From assembly GCA_907163375.1 (NCBI GenBank), contig CAJQUW010010273.1, positions 248,001 through 312,000 of the forward strand: a stretch of 64,000 nucleotides of DNA, written 5' to 3'. The stretch is from Prostheceraeus crozeri (lineage: Eukaryota > Platyhelminthes > Polycladida > Euryleptidae). Position numbers and translations under genes: made by a program. The notes under the pieces were generated by a model that was not told the DNA's origin, ran no database searches, and saw nothing but the letters and a program-made list of their open reading frames with translations. The first letter of the stretch is position 1; every line of letters starts with the position of its first letter. Below are positions 32,410 to 43,933 of the stretch, in pieces.

Positions 32410-34389
32410 ATGAGGACTCACGCAGAAAATCGCCTTCGTGTATGTTTTATTTGTATGAGAAAGGCAAAAGAATTGAGACTTATAAATGAAAGCTTGGCCC
32501 TCCTTATGAACAAATATGTATTCGATGGATATGACCATGACGACGAAAGATTGCCTTCAGCAATATGTGATACATGTCGTTCATATGTCATGACAAGGGA
32601 CAGGGGGACACATGTGAAAGAAATAGAAATATTTGACCATTCTTTACTTGGAATTATTCCCCCTCCGACAAGATCTACGACACTGAATGGTTGCATGTGC
32701 AAGATATGTGACATTGCACGTCAAACCATTGCAGATAAATCACAGACTTGTTCATCGTCAAAGTACAGACTTTCAGGGAAACCTGAGAGATTATGTTCAA
32801 AGTGTCTATCAGTGATCGGTCGAGGATTGCCTCATAATTGCAAAGAGACAACTTTACTCTCCAATATGATGGAACTCTGTACAGCTTCATCATCCAACAA
32901 TGCTGATCATATCGCCTCTGAGGTCTTTCGTCGTAAAGTGAATTCTACTTCCGATGGAAATATTATTAAATTATCGAATAAACATGGCCGACCAACAACA
33001 GTCAGTATACAGCGATCAACTGATACAACTACGAGTCAGAAGAAACGAATCTTTTCCAGGGACGACATGTCAAATATTCGTCTTGATCTTGAATTGAGCA
33101 CTCGTCAAACTCTAAAACTTGGCAAGAATATCAGACAATCTACGGCCAACAGAAAATCAGTGGAGCCGGATCTGAAGTCGAAGTTAAAGGACATCGATCA
33201 TGTACTTGATGATTATTTTGATATGAAGGAGATGACATTCCGAATTATGCAGAGTGACAAAGTTATCGATACATTAACGAGAGAATTGGTTCTTTGCACC
33301 GATCTGAACGGACTGTATAACAAAATCATTCACGAGCGATATGGATATACCGGTAACCATTCTCCCATGATTATGAAGATTGGTGTCGACGGAGGAGGTG
33401 GCTTCCTAAAGTTCTGTATGTCCATATTTCCTAATGATGTGAATATTGTCCGGAATAAGTTTCGAGACTCTGGACTGAAGCGCATCTTTATAATTGCCAT
33501 TGTGTCATCCGTTCAAGAAAATTATCCCAATGTTAAATCAATATGGCTTGAACTTCGGCTGAATCAACTTGAACATGAATTTACTGTGGCTGCTGACGTA
33601 AAATTGTGTAATGTACATGCAGGTCTAAATGCACATTCAAGCATGCACCCATGTACATGGTGCAATGTTAGCAAGCATGACCTTGAGAACTGTGGGACTC
33701 CAAGAGCTATCCGCTCTTTGAAGAACTGTTTCTGGAGGTTTTATGATTCAGGCAGCCAAAGACATGCAGCGAAACAATTTGACAACGTAGTTCATCCATC
33801 CATATTTACAGGCTCTGATGATGATCTCGTCTTGGATCACCTACCGCCTCCTGAGCTCCATTTGCTGACCGGCCCTGTTAGTACCCTTTCTTCTGGACTC
33901 CTTTCGGTGTGGCCAAGTGCACACGATTGGTTGAAGGTATGCAATGTTGAATGTGAAAATTATCACGATCAAAGCTTTACAGGTAACAACGCCATGACTC
34001 TATTGAGGAACGTTGATCAGCTGCAGTCAATGTGCCCAATGGTAGCGTTGAAATATGTACGTGCTTTTTGTACTTTTGAAAGTGTAGCTACTTCCTGTTT
34101 TGGCAACGATCTCAAATCAAACTATAAAGAAGATGTGAAGTCGTTTCGAGAGGCCTACATGGATTTATCCATTACAGTAACTCCTAAAATCCATGCGATT
34201 TTCCACCACATCATAGAATTTTGTGAAAAAAGAGGCAGTGGTCTTGGTCCATATAGTGAACAGACATCGGAGTCAGTTCATCATGACTTCAACTGTGTTT
34301 GGCTACACTTCAAGCTTCCGTCATGCCATGTTAGTCATGGTCGAAATCTACTGAGAGCGTTGCGAGTGTATAACAGCCGCCATATTTAG
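32410..34389 (+). CDS. RAG1-like transposase (659 aa)
   Basis: A single uninterrupted ORF. The N-terminal third has paired cysteines at 12/15, 53/56, 97/100 and 129/132, with His142 and Cys144. LPSAICDTC and CKICDIARQ parallel the HPTEFCHNC and CDICNTARR motifs of the RAG1 N-terminal region. The C-terminal half parallels the RAG1/Transib core: GVDGGGG (Asp327), AADVKLCN (Asp396), HPCTWC (Cys415/418, like ICTLC of RAG1), TPKIHAIFHHI (His595, His599/600) and YSEQTSES (Glu617 or Glu621) as the likely third acid. These would form the DDE cleavage site and its zinc-binding fold. RAG1 itself is about 1040 residues; the RING/ZDD part is not seen here. The ATG at 32410 is the first in frame; an upstream exon cannot be excluded. 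All catalytic candidates are kept, so the protein may be functional. Confidence 0.85.
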   Translation: MRTHAENRLRVCFICMRKAKELRLINESLALLMNKYVFDGYDHDDERLPSAICDTCRSYVMTRDRGTHVKEIEIFDHSLLGIIPPPTRSTTLNGCMCKICDIARQTIADKSQTCSSSKYRLSGKPERLCSKCLSVIGRGLPHNCKETTLLSNMMELCTASSSNNADHIASEVFRRKVNSTSDGNIIKLSNKHGRPTTVSIQRSTDTTTSQKKRIFSRDDMSNIRLDLELSTRQTLKLGKNIRQSTANRKSVEPDLKSKLKDIDHVLDDYFDMKEMTFRIMQSDKVIDTLTRELVLCTDLNGLYNKIIHERYGYTGNHSPMIMKIGVDGGGGFLKFCMSIFPNDVNIVRNKFRDSGLKRIFIIAIVSSVQENYPNVKSIWLELRLNQLEHEFTVAADVKLCNVHAGLNAHSSMHPCTWCNVSKHDLENCGTPRAIRSLKNCFWRFYDSGSQRHAAKQFDNVVHPSIFTGSDDDLVLDHLPPPELHLLTGPVSTLSSGLLSVWPSAHDWLKVCNVECENYHDQSFTGNNAMTLLRNVDQLQSMCPMVALKYVRAFCTFESVATSCFGNDLKSNYKEDVKSFREAYMDLSITVTPKIHAIFHHIIEFCEKRGSGLGPYSEQTSESVHHDFNCVWLHFKLPSCHVSHGRNLLRALRVYNSRHI

Positions 34390-34856
34390 TTTGTTTTAGG
34401 GATTGTCATACATTGTTATTATCACCGTGTTAAATGCCATTACATTGCTACATGCAAGAGTACGAGAGTTGTTTTATCATTGATACAAAGTTGGAAATAT
34501 TATAAATACGCGTATAGACTTAAAACTTATATTCATGAATTTTCTACATGTAGATTAAAATAGTGAATTGAATTGTTACAGTCTATCATTACGATCTAGT
34601 CAGTCTAATTCATATAAGTAGATGAAATGGTAATTTTATGGCATTGGATGATTCTATGGTACTTTAATTTACATTGTTTTATTATTAATGTCATTTTAGC
34701 TTTAATTTATAATGTCTAATTACAACAGTTAAATAGTTCCATGATATCATTATGCATGGCAGGTACTCGTATCGTAGTCAAGCACCTATAGATAAGACAT
34801 CTTACAGAATATGGTATGTCCATTTAAGCCTTTATGTAAAGCAGAAAAAGTGTAAG

Positions 34857-35137
34857 GGCGCATTTAGAAATTGTAACACACATTTAGGATTAAAAAGCCT
34901 GACAAATAACATTGAAATAGGAACAAATGAAGCCCATAATTTGCAAAATTGTTGTTCTTGCTACTTATTTTTTGTAAAAGTAGTATGGAAATTTAAAATG
35001 ATGATTTCTCGAAATTTCACCGACCGATTTTTTAAAAAATTGCACCAAGTGAACTCCAACAATATGTAGTATCATCAAATGTTAAAATTAGCCCTAGTGC
35101 ATCTCCAAAAGTAAAATCATGTTTCCAACACACCGTG
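34857..35137 (-). repeat. Right terminal inverted repeat of the RAG1-like transposon
   Basis: 281 bp mirror of the left repeat, ending CAACACACCGTG. The transposase stop is about 470 bp upstream. Confidence 0.92.
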
Positions 35138-37738
35138 TAGGTAAGTGTCGAGAGGGGAAAACTAGTTCTGAAAATCCTTCAGGTGATTGCGCAGACAAAC
35201 TTTACAGTCCGGAGCAAAACTTCCAATGGTCTCGCCTTTCCAGCTGCAATTTTGTCCAAAACGGTAGACATCATCAGATTCAACATTATCAAGACAAAGT
35301 TTTGAAAGTTTTTTGAACTGTGCTTTTATCTTTTCTTCTTAGCTATTGCATAGCTTGCTGTGACAGCGACTTAATCCTTTAAGTAATGGTCTTATCATCT
35401 GCATACTAAACACAATGCACAGTGCCCGACTTGAAGCAGGGACATCTATGATATAAAATATCTAAGGGACGTTCAACTCCCACTTCGTCACTAAAAATCA
35501 CTTCGTTGTCAATTCTAGCCTAAGCATAGTCTATTAATAACAAGCTAATTTCTGTAAATTTGCTTCACCACGCTACTTCACGGCTAGAAGAAAACCGATA
35601 GCACAGAAGAATACATTTTTGCGATAAAAATTTGAAATTTTTGACAATTTTTACTTAAAATCGCTCTTGCTCAGGGAAAGAAGAATTCTAAGGTAGGTGT
35701 TCTAAATGAGTCATATATGTCAATAAATATTATGCTGGAAAAATATCATGGAACGTCTAAAGCATGTTCAATACAAAACATGCTACAAAACTCTGCACTG
35801 TTATCACACTTTAGATCTATGTAGGCTACATGGTAAAGTTTGAAATATTTAGAAAACTACAAAATTAGCTTTCAAAAATTTACTCACAAGAGTAGCCTAG
35901 ACCCATGCATGTAAAATCATGTCTACTTTGGAATATTGTGTAGTGTCAAACACATTCCGAAAACATTCGTAAATGCTAATTTGCAACATCACGTCAGCCC
36001 ATCACTTGTAACGATTGTAAAAAGCAGGTTGTTCAACTAAACGAGATAATTTGCTCTCTGCCGAAGCATCAAATGATTCTACGATTTTGTTTGTTGACAA
36101 TTTTGTTATCAGTTTACACTAAAAGCATCGCATCTATTTTTATATTTTCCTAGTACACGTAAAATTCATGTACCGTACACCATAATAACTACAGCTCCGG
36201 GACGATAATTTGTGACCACAACACCCTTCAACGAAAGGTTTATTAGATAATATTTTTTCGGTAATTCATGAAGAGGGCACACAAGCAACACCTGCAACAC
36301 CCCTGCCGGCGTCCCTGCTAATGAACCATAACAAACATGAATACGAAACTTGAGACACAGTGAAATTGGTAATGAATTCTACAGAGGGAATTAGGTGTTA
36401 ATCAATTAATCACCCATCAGTCTTCAAGTGAAAAATTTTCCTTCCACTTGGATTGATACTACTGCATTAAATTGTTGTATATTACCACTGTCATCTTTAA
36501 AAAAATTTTTCAGAGAGACTACTGAATGACAATTCTTGAAACTTAACATACATGTATAAGATCAGTCAAAGACAGTGAAGATGTAAAGACTGTAAACTCG
36601 TAGAAAATTTGGAAACGGTATATATCTATGATGAGTACAAGAATATCCATGGTAGTTCCTATCTTCTAATGTATTAAGATTATCCGATATCTTCGTTGCA
36701 TGAGGACAAATAAGTTGTTTCCAAAAGCTTAACATACAGAGATATGAGAGTTTTCAGTCTTTGAATATTACATAGTCTTTGAGATCAGTGACTTATGCTT
36801 TATGTGATATGCCATTTCTAAGGCTTTTTGTCGCATCGCACATCGCACAGCCAACAAAATAGCAATATCGTCCCATTGCTGTAATGCTTTTTTACCACGA
36901 TAACTAACGACCGAAACTCGTTTCACAGCTAGGACCTCTATCTCTCATCTAGCCCTTTTAGACAATTAAGCATCTTTTGGTTGCTATCACTTTAATGCTT
37001 ATAGCCAATAAGTGCATTTTCTTGAGCGTGATCATATTACAGGCTACCTTCCACTGGAAGAGTAAAATAAAATAATCACATACAATGATTACAATTAACT
37101 TTAAAAAAATGGCTCCACATTACTATTCAGATCTGAGTGAATGATGAAATCATACCATAAAGATCTATTAGCACGAAGCCTTTCGTCCAATCTCAACGGA
37201 TGCTAACTTTGGACAGAAACAAATCTTAGATGCAAACTTAGATATAAAATTTGAATAATTCAAAACAGATACTTAGGAAAATATAGAGACATCCTTATAC
37301 ATGAACATAATAGAAATCAAAGCATAGCAATACTGAAAGACATAAACTATACAACCTAGTACTCATAGAAATCATAAAAAAATGAAAAAAAATAAGAAAT
37401 CTACCACGGAAGGAAAACACTAACTATAAAATCATTTTGAGCACAAAGATCTGGACTCCTTCGTTTGATGATGAGAGCCTCTATAATTGAAAGGATGTCA
37501 TACCGCGCGCACTTGTAAATAACAGAAAAATTGCGTTATGATGTGGTTCGTGAAATTCCCCTGATAACCAGCTTAAGTTCCGCTCAATTAAGATTAAGTT
37601 CCGCTCAACTGCTAGCAGTTGCGTAGCGTGCTTCCAGACCATAGGCCTTTGCTCGGCATTGGAGTACTGTGTATTTCTATACCAGACATTTTTGATGTTA
37701 CAACATTAACCTTTATCAGATGAATTATCAGGCATAAC
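35138..37738. other. 2.6 kb without a recognised gene
   Basis: AT-rich sequence. The other half of the second LINE would be expected next to the RAG-like element, but no LINE protein was recognised here. No ORF above chance length, no repeats of note, no RNA gene seen. Confidence 0.5.
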
Positions 37739-37972
37739 CTATGTCAAAGATGAATTCTTACTACCAATTCGACCCTGTTTCCTGAACATTTTTGAGGGCA
37801 AGTGAATGTGCACATGAGAAGTTGATTGCTCATGTCGCTTCATCGCCTTACTCAAGGAGCTCAGATCACTATATGCATTCTCTCTGTCCAGACTCCATTT
37901 TCTCGAGAAAAGAGGAGCCAATCAAGGCCAACAAAAGAGTTTATTGCGTATCTTACAGCCGGTCAGCCACTC
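37739..37972 (-). pseudogene. hAT-type (ZMYM/TTF-like) transposase scrap
   Basis: Minus-strand coding WLTGCKIRNKLFCWP, then FSRKWSLDRENAY and LSKAMKRHEQSTSH, matches the TTF-type zinc-finger region near the N terminus of hAT transposases. The second cysteine of the CxxC-like pair is a TGA here. About 75 codons survive; the catalytic domain is absent. It is a dead fragment of a DNA transposon. Confidence 0.6.
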
Positions 37973-38039
37973 ACACGTTTGAAATTTTGATGTATTAAAA
38001 TGTCTTATATGTTCAGCAATACATTTTTAGTATGGCATC

Positions 38040-38587
38040 GGTCTGTGGTGATTGAGTGTATAAAAAATGGCGACTTTTCTGAAACCATTATTATAAATTT
38101 ATTTATTCCCAAATTTTCGGTGTACACCTTCTTCTGGGGAAGCAAAATTGGAAAGGAGACAATTCATTTCAACGGATGTTGACGAAAACATTTTAAAAAA
38201 AAGTTGTAGTAGCTGAAGATATCAATGCTTATCAAGAAACTTATTGCTTTGAGCGATGAATCTTACACAAAAATGGTAGATCAAGTAACAGAGGATTAGG
38301 TAGCCTTTAAACCACTTCTTCCAAATATTTCGCAATTGAAATTCAACAGGGAAATAGTGACCATAGGTAGCCATTATGAAACATCAGCCAGAAACAAACT
38401 TGCTCAATTGAAATGCAGTGAACCTCTAACAAGTTCGATGCATTGTCTATCTAAAGATCATAAACCAGGTACATTGAAAGGCCGTCCTATTCATTCTCAT
38501 TTATTCTCATTTCAACGGATGTTCACGAAGACATTTTAAAACAAAGTTATAGTAGCTGAAGATATCAATGCATGGAAAAAGACATAT
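38040..38587 (+). pseudogene. Penelope-like element, 5' RT fragment (copy A)
   Basis: Plus-strand coding with KFNREIVTIGSHYETSARNKL and LSKDHKPGTLKGRPI, the early RT region of Penelope-like elements (the K-x-HKPG..GRPI motif). A segment of about 60 bp (CGGATGTTGACGAAAACATTTT, GTAGCTGAAGATATCAATGC) recurs 350 bp downstream, as in the tandem repeats typical of these elements. The same sequence is found inverted at 57165-57600. Broken. Confidence 0.65.
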
Positions 38588-39302
38588 TCTCCGGCAGCCA
38601 GAGCGAGTTTCTGCAGGGAACGAGGCCGAAAGTGAGACTTTCACAGAATGATGTACACCCTATGCCTACTTCGAATCGGCACGTCTGCCGAGTTCTAGTG
38701 AGTTCCTCTTCTTGTCAGACAGAATCAAAGAAAAACACATGTAAATCCAATGGGACGCAGATTTCAGTTTTTGGCTGAAATGAAATTTTGCATGTTTTCT
38801 CTGATTAAACGAAAAGTACTAAGCCCAGAGTCATCATTTTTGACATGGAATGTCTTCAGGTCATTCCCTATCATGTGCATGTGCTTTTATCATGCATCCA
38901 ATCGGCAATGCCTGTGCGATTGTGGCTGAATGTGGATAAAGTTGCTCAAAATGTTTGTGTCTGCCGATATTAAGAGGTTCGCCAAATCTAAATGCGCTTA
39001 GCTATATAGACAGGGGTGCATGAAAGTGAAAGGAAATGACCTGAAGACAATCCATGTCAAAAATTATGACTCTGGGTGTAGTACTTTTTGTTTAATCAGA
39101 GAAAACACAGAAAAATTCATTTTAACCAAAAACTGCAATCAATTTACATGTGTTTTTCTTTAATCGTGTCTGAAAAGAAGAGGAACTCATTAGAACTCGG
39201 CAGACGCACCGATTCGAAGTAGGCAAAGGTTGCACATCATTCAGTGAAAGTCTCACTTTCGGCCTCGTTCCCTGCAGAAACTCGCTCTGGCTGCCGGACT
39301 AA
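38588..39302 (-). mobile_element. Palindromic MITE, copy 2 (inverted centre)
   Basis: Same family as 29569-30291. Because the central unpaired part is reversed, this copy lies in the opposite orientation. It begins CTCCGGCAGCCAGAGCGAG and ends GCCGGACTA. It is inserted beside Penelope-derived sequence. Confidence 0.85.
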
Positions 39303-39380
39303 TAGTTTTTCTGTAGCATAAATGCATGCGTCAAATGGGAAAGCTCTCAGAGGCAGGGAGCCATAGATACCGAAAAAATT

Positions 39381-40265
39381 CTAACTAGGGCTCTCAGCCG
39401 CAAACTTACCTTCTACGGTAGGTGCAGTTGTACATATAGATATTTTGAAAGAATAATTACATGCATGTCTTATTTGCACGTTCATTAGCTGTTGTTGAAG
39501 TCTGTTCTTAATTTCTTTTTCTTCTACATTTCTTCTTGTTACTGTGTTGATGATTCCTTTATGTAAAATTTGCCATTGAATTATATTAGATGATATAATC
39601 TCGTGTGAAGCTAATACTTCTGATTCAGTGCATTTAAGATGTTCGTTTATTCTTGATCTGACATTTCGGTCAGTTTCTCCTATATACATCTTTGGACAGT
39701 TGTTATATGTGCATTTTATCATGTATATACAGTTCTGCGTGTTACATTGATCTCGTTTCAAAGCACAGCTACAAGCGACAAAATTCACGTAAGGACAAGC
39801 CGAAGGCCTCTTGTCTCAAATTCTTCGAAGTGGTGGATTTGAGAAAGTGGGTCGAACATAGTCTAATGAATGTGTTCGCCTCAAGAGTTCATGAACTTTC
39901 CTCCTATGCTTGCAATTAATGAATGGAAGACGAATATAATATGGCTTTTTGATTACTTGATGATGATTGTTCGTTGTTCTTTTTGATTAACGAAGCCTGG
40001 TCTAAGAATTCATTTAAAGCCTTGTCAGGATAACCATTTTTTTGAATTTCAATTTGATCTTTTCAATACTTGTTTCCACAAGTTCCTTAATTGAGTTTCT
40101 CATTGCACGCCGGAATTCATTTATGGCAGCATTTCTTTTTAGCGAAAAAGGGACGTCAGCATCCCATGGCATTATATGCCCCGAATGACAATCTTTTGAG
40201 AAAAGCATTGTGCTGTAAACTTTTTGTTCTCTTAAGAAGGAAACCCATAAATCCAAGAAAGCCAT
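39381..40265 (-). pseudogene. Penelope-like element, 3' part with GIY-YIG (copy B)
   Basis: Minus-strand coding starts MAFLDLWVSFLREQK and SGHIMPWDADVPFS near 40200, a late RT region. It continues to a GIY-YIG nuclease with CIYMIKCTYNNC and KMYIGETDRNVRSRINEHL near 39700. The 5' part of the same copy lies at 57165-57600 on the same strand, on the far side of the Polinton. Frames differ between pieces, so it is not functional. Confidence 0.72.
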
Positions 40266-40269
40266 TATT

Positions 40270-40364
40270 TACTCCATTTATTATTATTTACTACTTTTTT
40301 ATTATTATTTATATAGAAAGCCACTATTTACTACATTATTTATTCCATTATTTACTCGCATAGT
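40270..40364. repeat. Low-complexity ATTTATTATT tract
   Basis: Imperfect repeats of TTATTATTATTTACTA at the junction between the Penelope copy and the Polinton. Confidence 0.6.
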
Positions 40365-40370
40365 AGCATA

Positions 40371-40409
40371 GGGTATGACATACGGCGCTCCGCACCGTCT
40401 GTCATACCC
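40371..40409. repeat. GC-richer hairpin at the left end of the Polinton
   Basis: GGGTATGACA and TGTCATACCC form a 10 bp stem, continued inside by ACGG/CCGT. It stands out in AT-rich surroundings and may mark the element end or be a small insertion. Confidence 0.6.
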
Positions 40410-40530
40410 CCGAATTTTCTGAATTTTTTCCGATATTTTCCAATATTTTACAAATTTTACACACTTGTGATTTTAGCGAAAATTTACAAAAAATATTTAC
40501 GTAGTCTAAGAATTTCAAAAATTTACGTAG

Positions 40531-40915
40531 TCTAAAAATTTACAAAATTTGTGTAGTCTTTTCACATAGTCTAAAAATATCAGAAGATTGTTTTCAAAAT
40601 ATTTATTAAAAAATGGAAACCTCAAAAATGGAAGAAACTTTGAGAATATATCCTTCGTTAATAAATGAACGTAGTTCTACTTTAATGGACATTGAAAAGA
40701 TGAACATTGAAAAACACAAAGATAGAGTTAGGTATATGAAAGATAAGGAATCACAATTATTATTAAGATTAGAGCATTATAAAAAATTGAGAAAGAGGAT
40801 GGTCTAAAGTTAAGAATGTAACACAAGGTATTGGAATATTTTTAACAGTAGGTTTAGGTGCTCTGACTATTGTCATTTCTTCTGGCGCTCTTTCAATTCC
40901 TATTATTGTTACTGC
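40531..40915 (+). repeat. Polinton terminal inverted repeat, left
   Basis: Matches 56771-57155 in reverse complement almost perfectly. It contains a 64-residue ORF (40613-40807) that starts METSKMEETLR, is Lys/Glu-rich and helical, and is present in identical form in the right repeat. Confidence 0.93.
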
Positions 40916-41397
40916 TTTAACAGGTACGGGTGTTTTTACAACTTCGCTTGTTACAATGTTGGATAAATCGTTAATTACTAAAAAACTAAAATCATTAAAA
41001 AAAACATTCTCACGTTAAAGAAGTTTATGATAGACTGCATTATTACTTTCAAAGAGTATGTGATGATAATGTTATCACGTTAGATGAGACTGAAAAATTT
41101 GATCAAATAGCTAATGAAGCTAATAAAATATCAATTCAATTACAGACACAAGTCAATGACAAGAACAAACAGGATAGTAAAATTTCTAATGAAGAAAATG
41201 ACAAAATTTTTTTAGAAGAACCAAAAACTTTATTAAACAGAAATTAAGACGAAAAAATTTTAGACGACAAAGCAATAAAAAAATAATTTGTTCAGTAAAA
41301 TGTTTTTGTTGTATTCCAATGTTACCACAAAATTCGAATATTATATTTTAAAAAAGTAAATAAATATAAAAAATAATATAAAAATATAATATATAAA

Positions 41398-42055
41398 ATG
41401 GACAAAATTAAAGCTGATAATCAAAAAAGAATTCAACAATTAGATGAGTTAATAAGACAAAAAATATTATGAAAAAAATCATGCTCAGCATAGAATGACA
41501 AAAGCTGGTATTCAATCTGATATGTTTGAAAAAATGCAGCAAACCGAGCAAGTAAAAACTGATTTTGAAAAACTATGGAACCATTTAAACTCTTGAAAAA
41601 GAACTTGCTAATCAGGATAAACGAGTAAATATAACAGATCCAACCCTTAAAACATTATTAGATGATTATGGATTGGTCGAAGCAAATATAGAAAAAAACT
41701 ACCAAAATCTGTGTTATTTGAACATTCTACTTTCTTTTCAGATAAAAAATTATTTGCAAGATTTTATCTTGGTGGAAAAGAAATATTTCCACAACCTTTA
41801 CGGGGTTTAATTTTTTCACCAGATAAATCACCTATTAGTTTAGACAGAAATTTTGTTGATCTTTTAAGAGAAGCAGATTTAAAAAAATATGCTGTAGAAG
41901 ATCTTATAAAATATAAAGCTATGTTGGATAGAGTTGGTGCAGTAAAATCTCTTAGACGCTATAAACAATTAGAAAATTTATTATCAACGGGAGTTAAAGT
42001 AGGAAAAGGTTTTAAAACAGAAACAACTATATTTTTACCAGACGATCCACAATAA
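41398..42055 (+). pseudogene. Polinton gene relic, function not recognised
   Basis: A Lys/Gln-rich helical start is followed by a conserved-looking region with ARFYLGGKEIF, LRGLIFSPDKSPISLD and KYKAMLDRVGAVKSL. Similar ORFs accompany Polinton capsid genes, but I cannot name the protein. Broken. Confidence 0.4.
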
Positions 42056-42319
42056 TTACTAAATAGATTAGAGATTTCAATATCTGCAATAAAAGAAGGA
42101 CATAATTCTAGTTTCAATGAAATTCATGCTATATTAAAAAGACTGTTAGAAAAGAAGATTCTAAATGAAGAGGATTATAAAAGTATAGCTGAAATATGTT
42201 GTTTTTAATTTTTTTATAAAAAAAAGATTTAATAAAAGATTTTATAAAAAAATATTTAATAAAGAATATTTATTTAAAATATTTAATAAAAAATATTTAT
42301 TTAAAATTTTAACTAAATA

Positions 42320-43108
42320 ATGTGTTCAGCAGATTTACAAAAAAATAATAATCAATTAGAAAATCTGACCGAGATTTTAGGTTCATCTAATTTTAGTACG
42401 ACGTTAAAAATTATAACAACTACTTCATCACATACTTGTAGTCTAGATCCTATTTTACATTTGGAACACAATAAAAATTATCAAATTGCATTAACTAGTT
42501 TCTCTACATTTAACACTATTCAAAACGTTATCAAAGATGTGAATGATCAATTTAAATATTCTACTGATAAAGGCAAAACGTGGAAAGTACTAACTTTTCT
42601 TCCTGGTTCTTACGAAGTTGAATCGATATCAAATGAAATTAAGAGACATCTAGGTATACCATTTAAAGATAAGAAACAATTACATTTCGCAGTTGAACCA
42701 GCAGTTAATAAATTTTCTCTTACTTTAGACGAAAATCATCAAGTTGATTTTAATCATGATAGATCATTGTCAAAACTATTGGGATTTAATAAACAAATCT
42801 ATAGACAAGGTTATCATTTAGGTGAGAAGATTCCTAAAATAACTGAAATAAATTCAATCGTTGTACATTGTGACATTATTGAAGGAGGATATATAAATGG
42901 CAAACTGTCAAATTTCATTTTCAGTTTTCCAGCTTTTACTGTACCCATTGGTTATAGATTAAATGTAATTCCACGAACATTAATATATTTCCCTATTACA
43001 AGAAGAACTATTAGCAGTATTAGCATTAGAATTACGGATGAGAAAGGACAAGAAATAAATTTTCGAGGCGAAGAGATTATGATAGATCTTTTGGTTAGAG
43101 AAGTATGA
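42320..43108 (+). CDS. Polinton minor capsid (penton-like) protein, looks whole
   Basis: A 262-residue ORF with the profile of the single-jelly-roll minor capsid protein of Polintons: YQIALTSFSTFNTIQNV early, GSYEVESISNEIKRHLG, a SLSKLLGFN segment, and RTLIYFPITRRTISSISIRI with GEEIMIDLLVREV at the end. This protein caps capsid vertices in the family. The ORF is uninterrupted and is followed by the packaging ATPase region, the usual order. Confidence 0.8.
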   Translation: MCSADLQKNNNQLENLTEILGSSNFSTTLKIITTTSSHTCSLDPILHLEHNKNYQIALTSFSTFNTIQNVIKDVNDQFKYSTDKGKTWKVLTFLPGSYEVESISNEIKRHLGIPFKDKKQLHFAVEPAVNKFSLTLDENHQVDFNHDRSLSKLLGFNKQIYRQGYHLGEKIPKITEINSIVVHCDIIEGGYINGKLSNFIFSFPAFTVPIGYRLNVIPRTLIYFPITRRTISSISIRITDEKGQEINFRGEEIMIDLLVREV

Positions 43109-43139
43109 GTTTGTTTTTTTAAAATATCGTCTTAAAAAA

Positions 43140-43876
43140 TGAGTGAAGAAATTTCTACAAACCTAGCATTAAATAAAAAAGTGAAATTCAATCATCATCG
43201 AAATCTATCCAATAAAGTTTTATCAGTTTTTTCGGAAGATCAGGATGTGGAATAACATATCTATTATTTAAAATTCTAACTACTCCAAACTTTTTAGATT
43301 ATAATAATCTTATATTTTTATACAACAACAGCAGAAATATCAATTTTTAAGATATGGATCTGAAAGTAATCCTTAAAAAACAGCAATTGCTTCCTTATTT
43401 GAAGAACATGAAAAATCTGAACATGAAGAGGAAATAAGTTCGTGGTGTGAAGAAATAGACAATTAGTAGAATTTAATATAAATGAACACATAACGATGCA
43501 ATTAATAGATGATCGTGGCAATATGCAAGATCCTTGTAAATTAGATAAAAGAATGAAACATTGTGCAATTTTTGATGATTGTGTCAATGACAGAAATCAG
43601 ACAATTCAGAGAAATTATTTTACAAGAGGTAGACATAATAACTGTAGTGTTTTTTATTTAACACAAAGCATGTATTCATTAGACGGAAGTGTTGTTAGAA
43701 AGAATGCAAACATATTTATGCTATTTGAAATTAATTCAAGAAACTCAAGTGATTTGCTAAGAGATTTATGTATAAGAGATAAAGATCACTTTAAACATTC
43801 GTGTAATAATTGTTGGCCAAAAGATTATGGTTTCATTACAATTCATATTGATAAAAAATACATGTCAGAGTTATAA
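43140..43876 (+). pseudogene. Polinton packaging ATPase (FtsK/HerA type) relic
   Basis: The C-terminal half is clear: HCAIFDDCVND (Walker B region), YFTRGRHNNCSVFYLTQSMY and RKNANIFMLFEI, then KDYGFITIHIDK. These are strong Polinton ATPase signatures. The protein drives DNA into capsids in this family. Broken, mainly in its first half. Confidence 0.8.
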
Positions 43877-43933
43877 AAAATATTTTTGAATAATTTTTTC
43901 TGTATTGAAATTTTTTATTAAAAAAATAGAAAA

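Larger units (their letters stand above)
30963..35137 (+). mobile_element. RAG1-like (Transib/N-RAG-TP-type) DNA transposon, 4.2 kb
   Basis: Long terminal inverted repeats bound the element (30963-31242 and 34857-35137). Both outer ends read CACGGTGTGTTGGAAACATG. CACGGTG differs from the V(D)J signal heptamer CACAGTG at one base and fits the CAC..TG pattern of Transib termini. The flanking 5-mers are ACGGT and TAGGT, so a 5 bp duplication is at best partial. One gene, with a RAG1-like protein, occupies the interior. No RAG2-like gene is present. The two terminal repeats match closely, implying a fairly recent insertion into the second LINE. Confidence 0.88.

Noticed and set aside
32418-32893. 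Minus-strand ORFs over the RAG1-like gene
   Set aside because: Antisense shadows of the transposase; no features of their own.
37550-37625. Direct repeat TTAAGTTCCGCTCAA as an attachment site
   Set aside because: Only two short adjacent copies, without an element or recombinase nearby.
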